NCBI RefSeq assembly: GCF_016902295.1
Contig: NZ_JACJLQ010000004.1
Span: 1 to 64,000, forward strand
Direction of reading: 5' to 3'
DNA: 64,000 nucleotides
Source: Bacteroides caecigallinarum
GTDB taxonomy: Bacteria > Bacteroidota > Bacteroidia > Bacteroidales > Bacteroidaceae
Shown: positions 7,893 through 15,957 of the stretch, piece by piece
Numbering within the stretch: position 1 is the stretch's first letter
Layout: each line of letters opens with the position of its first letter
Notes under the pieces: generated by a model
Seen by the model: only the letters and a program-made list of their open reading frames with translations
What the model was told of the DNA's origin: nothing
Databases searched by the model: none
Translations under genes and position numbers: made by a program

Positions 7893-10800
7893 TTAGAAAG
7901 CATATCTTAAACCAATCTGGAACTGGTATGGAGTACCGTTAAGGCTTGATACGCCTGTATTAGCATTTACGTTGTAAATATATTCTTTTTTATCCTGATC
8001 AAAACCTTTTATGCTATATATTTTCTGTGCTCCAAGGTTATGTCCCGCTCCCCAGTTCTTGTTCAGGAGGTTTGCTACGTTGAAGATATCAACTGACAGT
8101 TCGAGATTCTGCTGTTTGTAAATCTTGAATTTTTTGGCAAGTCTTAAATCAAGTGTGCCATAGAAACCGTTTACACCGCCATTACGTTCTGCCACTTTGC
8201 CGAAGCTTTTTCTGATATAGTCTTTTGTACTTTCTTCCACATCAGGGTTGTTCAGGATATCGTTGATGCCGTTACGCAGATATTCAGGAGTCTTAGGATC
8301 GTTCGGGTCGTAGATATAAGCCAGGTCGTTAGAGTCAACGAAGTCACCGTTTACATTACCGTCTACTATAAGTGAATAGCGTGTACCTCCAATACCAGAG
8401 AAGCGTGCGCCTACGCTGATACCCCAGAATGTAGGAGCCGAACCGTAAACTACCACTTTGTGGCGGAACTGGTTGTTTGAGTAAGACATCTTGCTCAAGT
8501 CGCGAGGATCGTCAACAACCATCTGTGACCGAGTTGCTGAGTTGGCTACGTTACCGTTGTATGAAGTATTATCTTTAGTATCATTCCAAGTATAGCTGAA
8601 TGAAAGTTCTCCGTCCTTGAAATATCTCCATGTACCGTCAATTACGAATGCGAATTGATTAACCTTACCTTCGCTTACCATTTCAAGGACGCGGCCCACT
8701 TCAGTGGTCTTTCTACCCTGCTTCCAGTTTGCTACACCTTTGGCGTCGATAGTATTTGCAGGTACATATACTCCGCGGTTTCCTTCAGCTTCAATGCGGA
8801 AATAAGGATCGTCCACCATGTTTCTGTCAATATACATATAGTTGTTGCGTCCTAAAGTCATATATCCGGCTACGCTCATTTTCAATCGGTCGTTGAAGAA
8901 GTGTGTGTAAGAAAGGTTGGCTTTGTAGATTACCGGAACCCTGCAGTCTGCCCCATTCATGTTGATTGTAGAAGTCTTCTCTACGTTAGGATTCTCGAAC
9001 AGCTCTTTTCCCGGTGCTGTGGAAGGATCTTCACGATATGAAGGGAAATTCGGTCTTATCAGATTCAGCATCTCATTATAGTTTGAACTGTTTTTGTCAA
9101 GAGTGATGTCTATTGATGCTGTCTTTGTACCGTCGAACACCATATTGTTAATCATTGCATAGTTGTTGATATCCGAAGCGAATATACCTGCACCTGCACG
9201 TATGATGTCTTTGTGTTTGTCGTTTATATCCCATGTAATCTGCAAACGAGGCTGTACCTGGAATGTTGACATTCCGTTGTCTGTGCGAAGTCCCAGTTCA
9301 TCGTAAACAGTCTGATTGAAAGCTCCATGATTGAAGTAAGTGGCATTGTCCAGACGCAATCCTGCAACCAGCTCAAATCCTTTGAACAGTTTAGTCTGCA
9401 ACTGAGCGTATGCGCCGGCATTAAGGATATTCTGTTTTACACGTTCATCGTCTGTCAGGTAAACCTCACGTACATAGCGGTATGGTTCAAGATTGTCGAA
9501 AGCATCAAGTCCGTTGAAATAGAAACGTCCGTTAGCCTCACTACCGTATCTTGAGTTCATGTATGTGTACATCATGTCGATACCGTATGTGTAGTTTATT
9601 TTGTTTGTACTGTAATAGAAGTTATCTACAAGTTGAAGAACGTGGTTGTAGAAGTTTTCAGGGCTGTAACGTTGTCCTCCAAGCTGTATGCTTGTAACTG
9701 CAGTCTTACCGTCAATCTGTGATTCTACATTGCTTACAATAGCACGTGGAATGTTTTCCGATGGAAGCTCTTTTCCCGGCATAGACTCTTCCAGAGTATA
9801 TAAGTGTTGTATTTTCAGTTCGTTAGTACCCTTAGGACCTACTACAGAACGCAATGTGGCCATGGCACTATTGTTTAACGAATGAACGTCTCCGTATGAT
9901 TCATAAATGTTGATTGCGGTATTGTCGCCAAGTCCCATGTTGTTCATGTCGTTCACAAAGTTGTCTGTGAAAGTCAACAGGTTTGTGGCGTTTATCTGCC
10001 AGTCGATACGTGCAAATACGGCGTCAGTACTTTGTTTCTTGTCGAAAGCTCCGAATTGTGGATTTTGTGAAACTCCATATTTGTCGCGTGCAATCTGTAA
10101 GTATCTGTCGCGAGTCTCGGTACTTAGATTATAACGCTTTTCGTCTGCAGCGCTTTGAATATCAGCGATGTATAGCGGACGTGAGTCTGCCTGGTGGTCC
10201 CAAGCGATGAAGAAATGTGCCCTATCCTTTACAATGGCACCGCTTAACGATGCACCAAACTGATAAGTTGAGAAGTCGTTGTTTCTCTTGTTTCCACGTA
10301 TGTCATAGGGGCTTGACAGCCAGTTTGCGCGTGCAAATGTAAATGCGCTACCTTTGAAAGTGTTTGTTCCCGACTTTGTTACAGTACTTACTGTACCACC
10401 TCCGGCACGTCCGTTAGTTACGTCATATTGGTTTGTTACTACCTTGAATTCGCGGATAGCTTCCATTGAAATAGCGTAAGGAACACCGTTACGGCTTGTT
10501 GTACTACCACCCGAAGTAGGATTCTTTGCTGTCATACCGTCAATAGTATAGTTGGTTGACGAAGCAAGCTGTCCTGAAAGGCTCGAACCTGTACTGAGAG
10601 GAGAAAGATCGACAAGTGAAGTAAAGTTACGTCCGTTGACCGGAAGTTTGGCCAGGTCTCTTTCTGTTACAGAGGTTGCCGAACCAGTAGTGGAGATTGT
10701 GTTTTTTAGAGAGTTTGCCACAACCTCAACAGTTTCAAGAGTAACGCTTTCTTCTTTCATCTGGAAGTCTATGCGGACTACATCTCCCTGGTTTAGTGTA

Positions 10801-11090
10801 TATCCTGTTCTTTTCTGGTCACCGTAACCGACGTATGAAACAGTGATGCTGTAAGGACCGCCAAGAGGCAGCTGCTTGATGGTGTATTCACCGTTTTCGT
10901 TAGTGATTGATCCGGTGCTGAAACCTGTTGACTCATTTTTAATTTGTACTGCAGCACCAATTACTCCCATTTTTGTTTCATCGGTGACAATACCTGAAAT
11001 AATAGCTTTGTTGTCTTGTGCCAACAATAGTCCTGTGCAATTGAACAGAACTATAAAGATCAAAATAGTTTGATAAAGTTTTGTTTTCAT
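7893..11090 (-). CDS. TonB-dependent outer-membrane receptor, Oar-like
   Basis: The 1065-residue protein has a signal peptide, a carboxypeptidase-regulatory-like beta-sandwich (about 30-110, ISGIVTDETKMGVIGAAVQ), a plug domain (LPVNGRNFTSLVDLSP, then TIDGMTAKNPTSGGST) and a long beta-barrel ending in the aromatic C-terminus GLRYAF. The architecture resembles the Oar family rather than SusC, and no SusD gene accompanies it. The only operon partner is the glycerophosphodiesterase, so uptake of a phosphodiester or phospholipid-derived compound is a reasonable but untested inference. A TACTTTTG -7 box lies about 33 bases upstream. Confidence 0.88.
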   Translation of the reverse strand: MKTKLYQTILIFIVLFNCTGLLLAQDNKAIISGIVTDETKMGVIGAAVQIKNESTGFSTGSITNENGEYTIKQLPLGGPYSITVSYVGYGDQKRTGYTLNQGDVVRIDFQMKEESVTLETVEVVANSLKNTISTTGSATSVTERDLAKLPVNGRNFTSLVDLSPLSTGSSLSGQLASSTNYTIDGMTAKNPTSGGSTTSRNGVPYAISMEAIREFKVVTNQYDVTNGRAGGGTVSTVTKSGTNTFKGSAFTFARANWLSSPYDIRGNKRNNDFSTYQFGASLSGAIVKDRAHFFIAWDHQADSRPLYIADIQSAADEKRYNLSTETRDRYLQIARDKYGVSQNPQFGAFDKKQSTDAVFARIDWQINATNLLTFTDNFVNDMNNMGLGDNTAINIYESYGDVHSLNNSAMATLRSVVGPKGTNELKIQHLYTLEESMPGKELPSENIPRAIVSNVESQIDGKTAVTSIQLGGQRYSPENFYNHVLQLVDNFYYSTNKINYTYGIDMMYTYMNSRYGSEANGRFYFNGLDAFDNLEPYRYVREVYLTDDERVKQNILNAGAYAQLQTKLFKGFELVAGLRLDNATYFNHGAFNQTVYDELGLRTDNGMSTFQVQPRLQITWDINDKHKDIIRAGAGIFASDINNYAMINNMVFDGTKTASIDITLDKNSSNYNEMLNLIRPNFPSYREDPSTAPGKELFENPNVEKTSTINMNGADCRVPVIYKANLSYTHFFNDRLKMSVAGYMTLGRNNYMYIDRNMVDDPYFRIEAEGNRGVYVPANTIDAKGVANWKQGRKTTEVGRVLEMVSEGKVNQFAFVIDGTWRYFKDGELSFSYTWNDTKDNTSYNGNVANSATRSQMVVDDPRDLSKMSYSNNQFRHKVVVYGSAPTFWGISVGARFSGIGGTRYSLIVDGNVNGDFVDSNDLAYIYDPNDPKTPEYLRNGINDILNNPDVEESTKDYIRKSFGKVAERNGGVNGFYGTLDLRLAKKFKIYKQQNLELSVDIFNVANLLNKNWGAGHNLGAQKIYSIKGFDQDKKEYIYNVNANTGVSSLNGTPYQFQIGLRYAF

Positions 11091-11122
11091 TTCTTTGGTT
11101 GTTAAACAATGTTTTCTGGGTG

Positions 11123-11130
11123 CAAAAGTA
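11123..11130 (-). promoter_or_regulatory. putative -7 box of the Oar-like receptor gene
   Basis: On the minus strand it reads TACTTTTG followed by CACCC, matching TAnnTTTG. It lies 33 bases before the start codon, in the 178-base region shared with the divergent esterase gene. A clear -33 TTTG is not seen. Confidence 0.5.
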
Positions 11131-11243
11131 TCTTTGGTGTATTACATTGTCGAAACGCTGGTGTAAAGATTATGTATATTTCCCTTTTCAAAATTGTTAC
11201 AATTTTAGATATAATAATATCATATTAATTGTCTGCGATGTAT

Positions 11244-11251
11244 TATTTTTG
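11244..11251 (+). promoter_or_regulatory. putative -7 box of the esterase gene
   Basis: It reads TATTTTTG and ends at base 11251, so transcription would begin near 11258. This rules against the in-frame GTG at 11251 as a start codon and favours ATG 11269, with a leader of only about ten bases. Confidence 0.45.
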
Positions 11252-11268
11252 TGGAAAACTTTAAAGAT

Positions 11269-12690
11269 ATGAGAAAAACATTGTTAGCAGCACTCATGCT
11301 GATGCAGATGGGCGCATGGGCAAAAGTTGATTTGCCGGAGATTTTGAGTGATAATATGGTATTGCAGCAACAAACCGAAGTTAAACTTTGGGGAACAGCT
11401 AAGGCAAATGCTGAAGTAAGTATAAGTCCGTCATGGACAAACAATGTTTATACCGTGAAAACGGATAATGATGGAAAGTGGATAGCAGAGATACAGACAC
11501 CATCGGCAAGCTATACACCATATACCATAACACTTTCAGACGAAGAGGTGACAACTTTGAATAATATATTGATAGGAGAGGTGTGGTTCTGTTCTGGACA
11601 GTCTAATATGGAAATGCCTCTGGCTGGTTTCTGGAATTGTCCGATAGAAGGTGCAAACGAGACTATAGCAACTGCTTCACAATGGAAGGGGATACGTGTT
11701 GCCACAGTTGAAAAAAACGGTCAGTTAGAACCTGTAGATAGATGTAAGGGAAGCTGGAAAGTAAGTAATCCGGCAAATGCGGGTGCGTTTAGTGCTACAG
11801 CATTCAACTTTGCCATGATGATGAACCGCGTGCTGGATATTCCTGTGGGAATAATTAACTGTAGTTGGGGTGGAAGTACTGTAGAGGGTTGGCTTCCACG
11901 TGACATAGTATCACAGTATAAGGATATCAATTTGAAGAAAGACATCCGTAAGGAAGACGGACATGACTGGTGGCATTACATGAGCCCTACACTGATGTAC
12001 AACGGTATGCTTAAGCCGCTACAGAACTACACTATAAAAGGTTTTCTGTGGTATCAGGGAGAATCTAACGTCGGAAAACACAAGACATATCCTGAACGTC
12101 TGAAAACGATGGTTGAACTTTGGAGAAAGGAATGGGGACTTGGTGAACTTCCATTCTATTATGTTGAGATTGCTCCTTTTGGTTCGCGTGAGACTAACGG
12201 CAGTGCATTGCTTCGCGAGGCACAGTTCAAGGCACAGTCAATAATCTCAAACAGTGGAATGATTTCTACTAACGACCTTGTGGAAGAATACGAAAAAGGC
12301 AATATACATCCAAAGAACAAAACAGATGTGGGTAAACGTCTGGCGTATATGGCATTGAGCCGTACATACGGATTCAAGGGTATGGAAGATATGGGACCTG
12401 TGTATAAATCTATGGAGATAAAAGACGGTGCTGCAATTCTTTCGTTTGATTATGCAAAAGATGGTTTCAACCGTTTGAAAGGTATGGAAGGATTTGAAAT
12501 TGCTGGAGAAGATAAAGTATTTTATCCTGCAGAGGCAGAGGTGTATAACAATCTTCAGATAAAGGTTAAATCGGACAAGGTTAAGAATCCTGTAGCTGTA
12601 CGCTATTGTTTCCGCGATTTCAAGCCGGGCAATGTTGCAAATCTTCGTGAACTTCCTATGTATCCGTTCCGTACTGATAACTGGGAATAA
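11269..12690 (+). CDS. sialate O-acetylesterase-like SGNH hydrolase
   Basis: Family members remove O-acetyl groups from sialic acids or plant polysaccharides. From ATG 11269 the protein has 473 residues and a signal peptide (LLAALMLMQMGAWA), so it is probably periplasmic. Motifs include the early LPEILSDNMVLQQ, the nucleophile block FCSGQSNMEMPL, NCSWGGSTVEGW, FLWYQGESN, and the His of GNIHPKNKTDVG near residue 345. An in-frame GTG 18 bases upstream falls inside a -7 box and was not chosen. No sialidase or nan genes are nearby, so the substrate may be an acetylated plant glycan instead. Confidence 0.88.
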   Translation: MRKTLLAALMLMQMGAWAKVDLPEILSDNMVLQQQTEVKLWGTAKANAEVSISPSWTNNVYTVKTDNDGKWIAEIQTPSASYTPYTITLSDEEVTTLNNILIGEVWFCSGQSNMEMPLAGFWNCPIEGANETIATASQWKGIRVATVEKNGQLEPVDRCKGSWKVSNPANAGAFSATAFNFAMMMNRVLDIPVGIINCSWGGSTVEGWLPRDIVSQYKDINLKKDIRKEDGHDWWHYMSPTLMYNGMLKPLQNYTIKGFLWYQGESNVGKHKTYPERLKTMVELWRKEWGLGELPFYYVEIAPFGSRETNGSALLREAQFKAQSIISNSGMISTNDLVEEYEKGNIHPKNKTDVGKRLAYMALSRTYGFKGMEDMGPVYKSMEIKDGAAILSFDYAKDGFNRLKGMEGFEIAGEDKVFYPAEAEVYNNLQIKVKSDKVKNPVAVRYCFRDFKPGNVANLRELPMYPFRTDNWE

Positions 12691-12709
12691 TAATACAGCC
12701 GTAATATGA

Positions 12710-12765
12710 TTAAACGCTGTTTAAACGGTATTTGAATAGTATTTGAATACTGTTTAAACAGCGTT
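12710..12765. repeat. five 11-bp tandem repeats folding into a terminator-like hairpin
   Basis: Five exactly phased 11-base units follow each other: TTAAACGCTGT, TTAAACGGTAT, TTGAATAGTAT, TTGAATACTGT, TTAAACAGCGT (12710-12764). The outer units are mutually inverted, so 12713-12732 pairs with 12746-12765 with one mismatch. It lies between the convergent esterase and RNase H genes and probably acts as a bidirectional terminator. The same unit recurs at 46760-46803. Confidence 0.8.
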
Positions 12766-12775
12766 ATAATTTTGT

Positions 12776-13414
12776 CTATTTTCGTCCGAAATCGGCAGGA
12801 ATCTCTCCCCACTGGTCAGTCTGCCATTTCAGGATAGGAGTGGAGTAGGAGTTGTTCTTAAGCCAGTTCTCGGCCCTTTCAATATACTTGAACAGCTCTT
12901 CCGTCTTGGCGTTTCTCACGAGATTGGTCTTGCATTTTTTCCGTTTTACCCACAGTTGAGCGTTTCTGCTGTCGGAATATATAGGCATGTCCAGTCCTTT
13001 CTGTTTCAGCAATGCCAGTCCGTGTACTATGGCAAGAAACTCACCTATATTGTTTGTTCCATAAACCGGTCCGTAGTGGAAAATCTGTTCTCCCGTACGT
13101 AGATATACGCCACGGTATTCCATCATTCCCGGATTACCGCTACATGCGGCATCAACTGCTATACATTCGAAATTGAAGTCTTCCGGCAGATTACACTCCT
13201 GTTTCTTCTCGATGCTTCCACTTTTTTTTCTTCCAGAAGGATTAAGAAACTCGTATGCAGGCGAAGCAAAGGCGTGCTCTGCTTCCTCCCTTGTACTGAA
13301 GGATTTGTAGAGCGCGCCTTTGAAACCTTTTATCTGGAGCTGGCAGTCGGTCCATGAGTCATATACACCAGGATTGACACCTTTCCAGACTGTATAGTAT
13401 TTTTTTTCAGCCAT
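12776..13414 (-). CDS. ribonuclease HI with N-terminal viroplasmin (hybrid-binding) domain
   Basis: It cleaves RNA in RNA-DNA hybrids. The 212-residue protein has an N-terminal viroplasmin domain (residues 1-50, YYTVWKGVNPGVYDSWTDCQLQIKG fold, cited here only by position and its leading YYTVWKGVNPGVY) that binds hybrids. An RNase H domain follows from about residue 78. The four acidic catalytic positions are visible in IAVDAACSGNPG, NNIGEFLAI, IYSDSRNAQLW and WQTDQWGEIPADFG. It starts 2 bases after the argS stop on the same strand, so it may be co-transcribed with argS. Confidence 0.93.
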   Translation of the reverse strand: MAEKKYYTVWKGVNPGVYDSWTDCQLQIKGFKGALYKSFSTREEAEHAFASPAYEFLNPSGRKKSGSIEKKQECNLPEDFNFECIAVDAACSGNPGMMEYRGVYLRTGEQIFHYGPVYGTNNIGEFLAIVHGLALLKQKGLDMPIYSDSRNAQLWVKRKKCKTNLVRNAKTEELFKYIERAENWLKNNSYSTPILKWQTDQWGEIPADFGRK

Positions 13415-13416
13415 TA

Positions 13417-15234
13417 TTACATTCTTTCAGGTACTTCGATACCAAGCAGTCCCATAGCTAATTTCACAATCTTACCTACATTCTTGCTCAGTTCAAGACG
13501 GAACACCTTGAGAGCCTCGTTCTCTTCGCGCAGTATGCTGAAATCGTGATAGAACTGATTGTATTCCTTAACTAAGTCGTAAGCATAGTTGGCAATGATA
13601 GAAGGATTGTAGTCGCTTCCTGCCTGTGCTACAACATTTCTGAAGTCGGCAAGCATCTGTATCAGACCTTCTTCCTTAGTGCTGAGTTCGATGTCAGCAT
13701 TAAGAGTTTCAGGTATTGTGATACCGGCTTCGGCAGCTTTTCTCAAAATAGACTGGATACGTGCGTAAGTATATTGTATGAATGGTCCTGTGTTACCGTT
13801 GAAATCGATGGATTCCTTAGGATTGAAGGTCATGTTCTTTCTTGCGTCCACCTTCAGAATGAAATATTTCAATGCTCCGAGACCTACTATACGTGCTATA
13901 TCGTCAGCTTCTTCTTTAGACAGACCGTCAAGTTTGCCAAGTTCGGCACTTGTTTCCTTCGCTGTTTCAATCATTGCCTCCATCAGGTCGTCTGCATCGA
14001 CTACGGTACCTTCGCGGCTCTTCATCTTACCTTCAGGGAGTTCCACCATACCGTATGAGAAGTGTACAAGGTCTTTACCCCATTCGAAACCAAGCTTGTC
14101 GAGCAGTATAGAAAGAACCTGGAAATGATAGTTCTGTTCGTTACCAACCACGTAAATCATCTTGTTGATAGGGTAGTCCTGGAATCGCAGTTTGGCGGTA
14201 CCTATGTCCTGTGTCATATATACCGATGTACCGTCACCACGGAGCAGAAGCTTGTGGTCAAGACCTTCGGCAGTAAGGTCGGCCCATACAGAACCGTCTT
14301 CCTTGCGGAAGAAGAAACCTTTCTCAAGTCCTTCCATGACCTTTTCCTTACCTTCCAGATAAGTTTCGGATTCGTAGTATATCTTGTCGAAGCTTACGCC
14401 CATCATCTTGTATGTCTCGTCGAAACCGGCATAAACCCAGTCGTTCATCATCTTCCACAGACCGCGTACTTCCGGATCGTTAGCTTCCCATTTGCGGAGC
14501 ATTTCGCGTGCTTCGAGCATCAAAGGCGATTCAGCCTCAGCTTTAGCCTTGGCTTCTTCCTCGTTCATTCCTTCAGCCATGAATTTTGCGGTAAGTTCTT
14601 TGACTTCAGCTTTATAGTGCTTGTCGAAAGCCACGTAGTAATCACCTATCAGGTGGTCGCCCTTCTTGCCTGAAGACTCCGGTGTCTCGCCGTTGCCGTA
14701 TTTTAGCCACGCCAGCATAGATTTGCAGATATGGATACCACGGTCGTTTACGATATTGGTCTTTACCACTTTGTTACCGTTAGCAGCCATAACGTTAGCT
14801 AATGCGTTACCAAGCAGATTGTTACGCACATGTCCTAAGTGCAGAGGCTTGTTGGTATTAGGCGATGAATATTCAATCATTACCAGTGGAGAATCTTCTT
14901 TAGCTTCTTTGATACCCCACTTTTCGTCTTTGTTGATAGTGTTGAGCAGTTCTACCCACACACCGGATGCTATAGTAAGATTCAAGAATCCCTTTATGAC
15001 ATTGAAATCTGCAATTGCAGGTTCATTCTTTTTCAGATATTCACCTATTTCCTGTGCAGTCTGTTCAGGACCTTTCTTTGACATTTTCAGGAAAGGGAAC
15101 ACAACCAGTGTCAAATGACCTTCGAACTCTTTCTTGGTCTTCTGTAACTGCACCATTTTTTCAGGCACATCCTGTCCGTACAACTGTTTGATACCTTCAA
15201 TTACGGCAGCTGTCAGCTTGTCTTCTATTTTCAT
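13417..15234 (-). CDS. argS: arginyl-tRNA synthetase
   Basis: It charges tRNA-Arg in the cytoplasm. The 605-residue class I synthetase has an N-terminal additional domain, the HIGH-type motif in KPLHLGHVRNNLLGN, the KMSK-type loop EGKMKSREGTVVD, and a C-terminal anticodon-binding domain ending in ERM. Length and motifs fit the bacterial family. A TATCTTTG -7 box lies 40 bases upstream of the start. It is followed closely by the RNase HI gene. Confidence 0.96.
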   Translation of the reverse strand: MKIEDKLTAAVIEGIKQLYGQDVPEKMVQLQKTKKEFEGHLTLVVFPFLKMSKKGPEQTAQEIGEYLKKNEPAIADFNVIKGFLNLTIASGVWVELLNTINKDEKWGIKEAKEDSPLVMIEYSSPNTNKPLHLGHVRNNLLGNALANVMAANGNKVVKTNIVNDRGIHICKSMLAWLKYGNGETPESSGKKGDHLIGDYYVAFDKHYKAEVKELTAKFMAEGMNEEEAKAKAEAESPLMLEAREMLRKWEANDPEVRGLWKMMNDWVYAGFDETYKMMGVSFDKIYYESETYLEGKEKVMEGLEKGFFFRKEDGSVWADLTAEGLDHKLLLRGDGTSVYMTQDIGTAKLRFQDYPINKMIYVVGNEQNYHFQVLSILLDKLGFEWGKDLVHFSYGMVELPEGKMKSREGTVVDADDLMEAMIETAKETSAELGKLDGLSKEEADDIARIVGLGALKYFILKVDARKNMTFNPKESIDFNGNTGPFIQYTYARIQSILRKAAEAGITIPETLNADIELSTKEEGLIQMLADFRNVVAQAGSDYNPSIIANYAYDLVKEYNQFYHDFSILREENEALKVFRLELSKNVGKIVKLAMGLLGIEVPERM

Positions 15235-15273
15235 TATAATGTGGTTTATTGTTTGTCAAGATAAATACTGCCA

Positions 15274-15281
15274 CAAAGATA
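15274..15281 (-). promoter_or_regulatory. putative -7 box of argS
   Basis: It reads TATCTTTG on the minus strand, matching TAnnTTTG, 40 bases upstream of the argS start codon. No clear -33 element is visible. Confidence 0.45.
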
Positions 15282-15320
15282 ATGTTTTTTAGATTAATAC
15301 TTTAAGTTTTTAATAGACAT

Positions 15321-15695
15321 TTAATTTCTGTTTGTTTGTTCTTTCCTCCATTTCATCGGTGATATGCCGGTTATTATCTTAAATTGCTTGCTGAAATGAG
15401 CCTGGTCGTTGTATCCTGTCATTACCGCAATTTGTCCCATTGTAATGTTCGGATTGTCAGTCATTATTTTTTTGGCTTCATCAACTCTCATTTTGTGAAT
15501 CCATGTATTAAAATTCGAATTGTAAGTGTCGTTGATAAAATTCGAGATATAAGTACGGTTTATTCCAAGTTCGGCCCCAAGTTTTTCTATTCCAATATCG
15601 TGTTGGAGATATTCTTTTTTTTCTACCCATTCGTTTACTAATAATTTAATCTTTAATGAGTCCTTGGCTTTTCTATGGATATTTAACTTGCTCAT
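15321..15695 (-). CDS. small AraC-type DNA-binding regulator without a sensor domain
   Basis: The C-terminal 100 residues form an AraC double helix-turn-helix: IEKLGAELGINRTYISNFIN for the first helix pair and GQIAVMTGYNDQAHFSKQFK for the second, ending GISPMKWRKEQ. From ATG 15695 the protein has 124 residues. The frame is open further upstream (ATG 15806, GTG 15842), but a well-formed promoter (TTTG 15778-15781, 20 bases, TATTTTTG 15750-15757) lies inside that extension, which favours 15695. There is no membrane or ligand-binding domain, so what it senses is unclear; it may be the remnant of a larger regulator. Confidence 0.72.
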   Translation of the reverse strand: MSKLNIHRKAKDSLKIKLLVNEWVEKKEYLQHDIGIEKLGAELGINRTYISNFINDTYNSNFNTWIHKMRVDEAKKIMTDNPNITMGQIAVMTGYNDQAHFSKQFKIITGISPMKWRKEQTNRN

Positions 15696-15749
15696 AGATA
15701 GTGGTTTCCTGTTAATAGAGTTATATAAAAGCTTGTTCTGTTTTTCACT

Positions 15750-15781
15750 CAAAAATATCCTTATATTTACGCTTTTACAAA
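15750..15781 (-). promoter_or_regulatory. Bacteroidetes-type promoter of the small AraC regulator
   Basis: On the minus strand TTTG (15778-15781) is followed after 20 bases by TATTTTTG (15750-15757). This is a full match to the TTTG-N19/21-TAnnTTTG consensus and one of two complete promoters recognised in the window. Confidence 0.7.
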
Positions 15782-15897
15782 TGATGTTTTTGACTTTTGT
15801 TACCATTCGGTCATTATCGTGTACTATTATGTAAAAAATCACTACTATGTGGTAAATATTTTTTTGTTATTTGTTTTTTAATGATGTTTTATAAAAA

Positions 15898-15937
15898 GAA
15901 AATCTCACCTCAAACAGTGGCTTGAAGTGAGATTTTC
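15898..15937 (-). terminator. terminator of the M16 peptidase gene
   Basis: GAAAATCTCAC (15898-15908) and GTGAGATTTTC (15927-15937) form a perfect 11-bp stem. A T-rich run follows on the minus strand, 21 bases past the peptidase stop. Confidence 0.8.
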
Positions 15938-15957
15938 CTTTGTATGAATGAAACTGG

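Noticed and set aside
11251-11268. GTG codon as an upstream start for the sialate O-acetylesterase-like gene
   Set aside because: It is in frame, but it overlaps a TATTTTTG -7 box, and the residues it would add come before a well-formed signal peptide that starts at ATG 11269.
15696-15842. Longer N-terminus for the small AraC regulator (GTG 15842 or ATG 15806)
   Set aside because: A full promoter lies at 15750-15781 inside this stretch, so a transcript from it could not encode the extension. The choice remains open to mapping.
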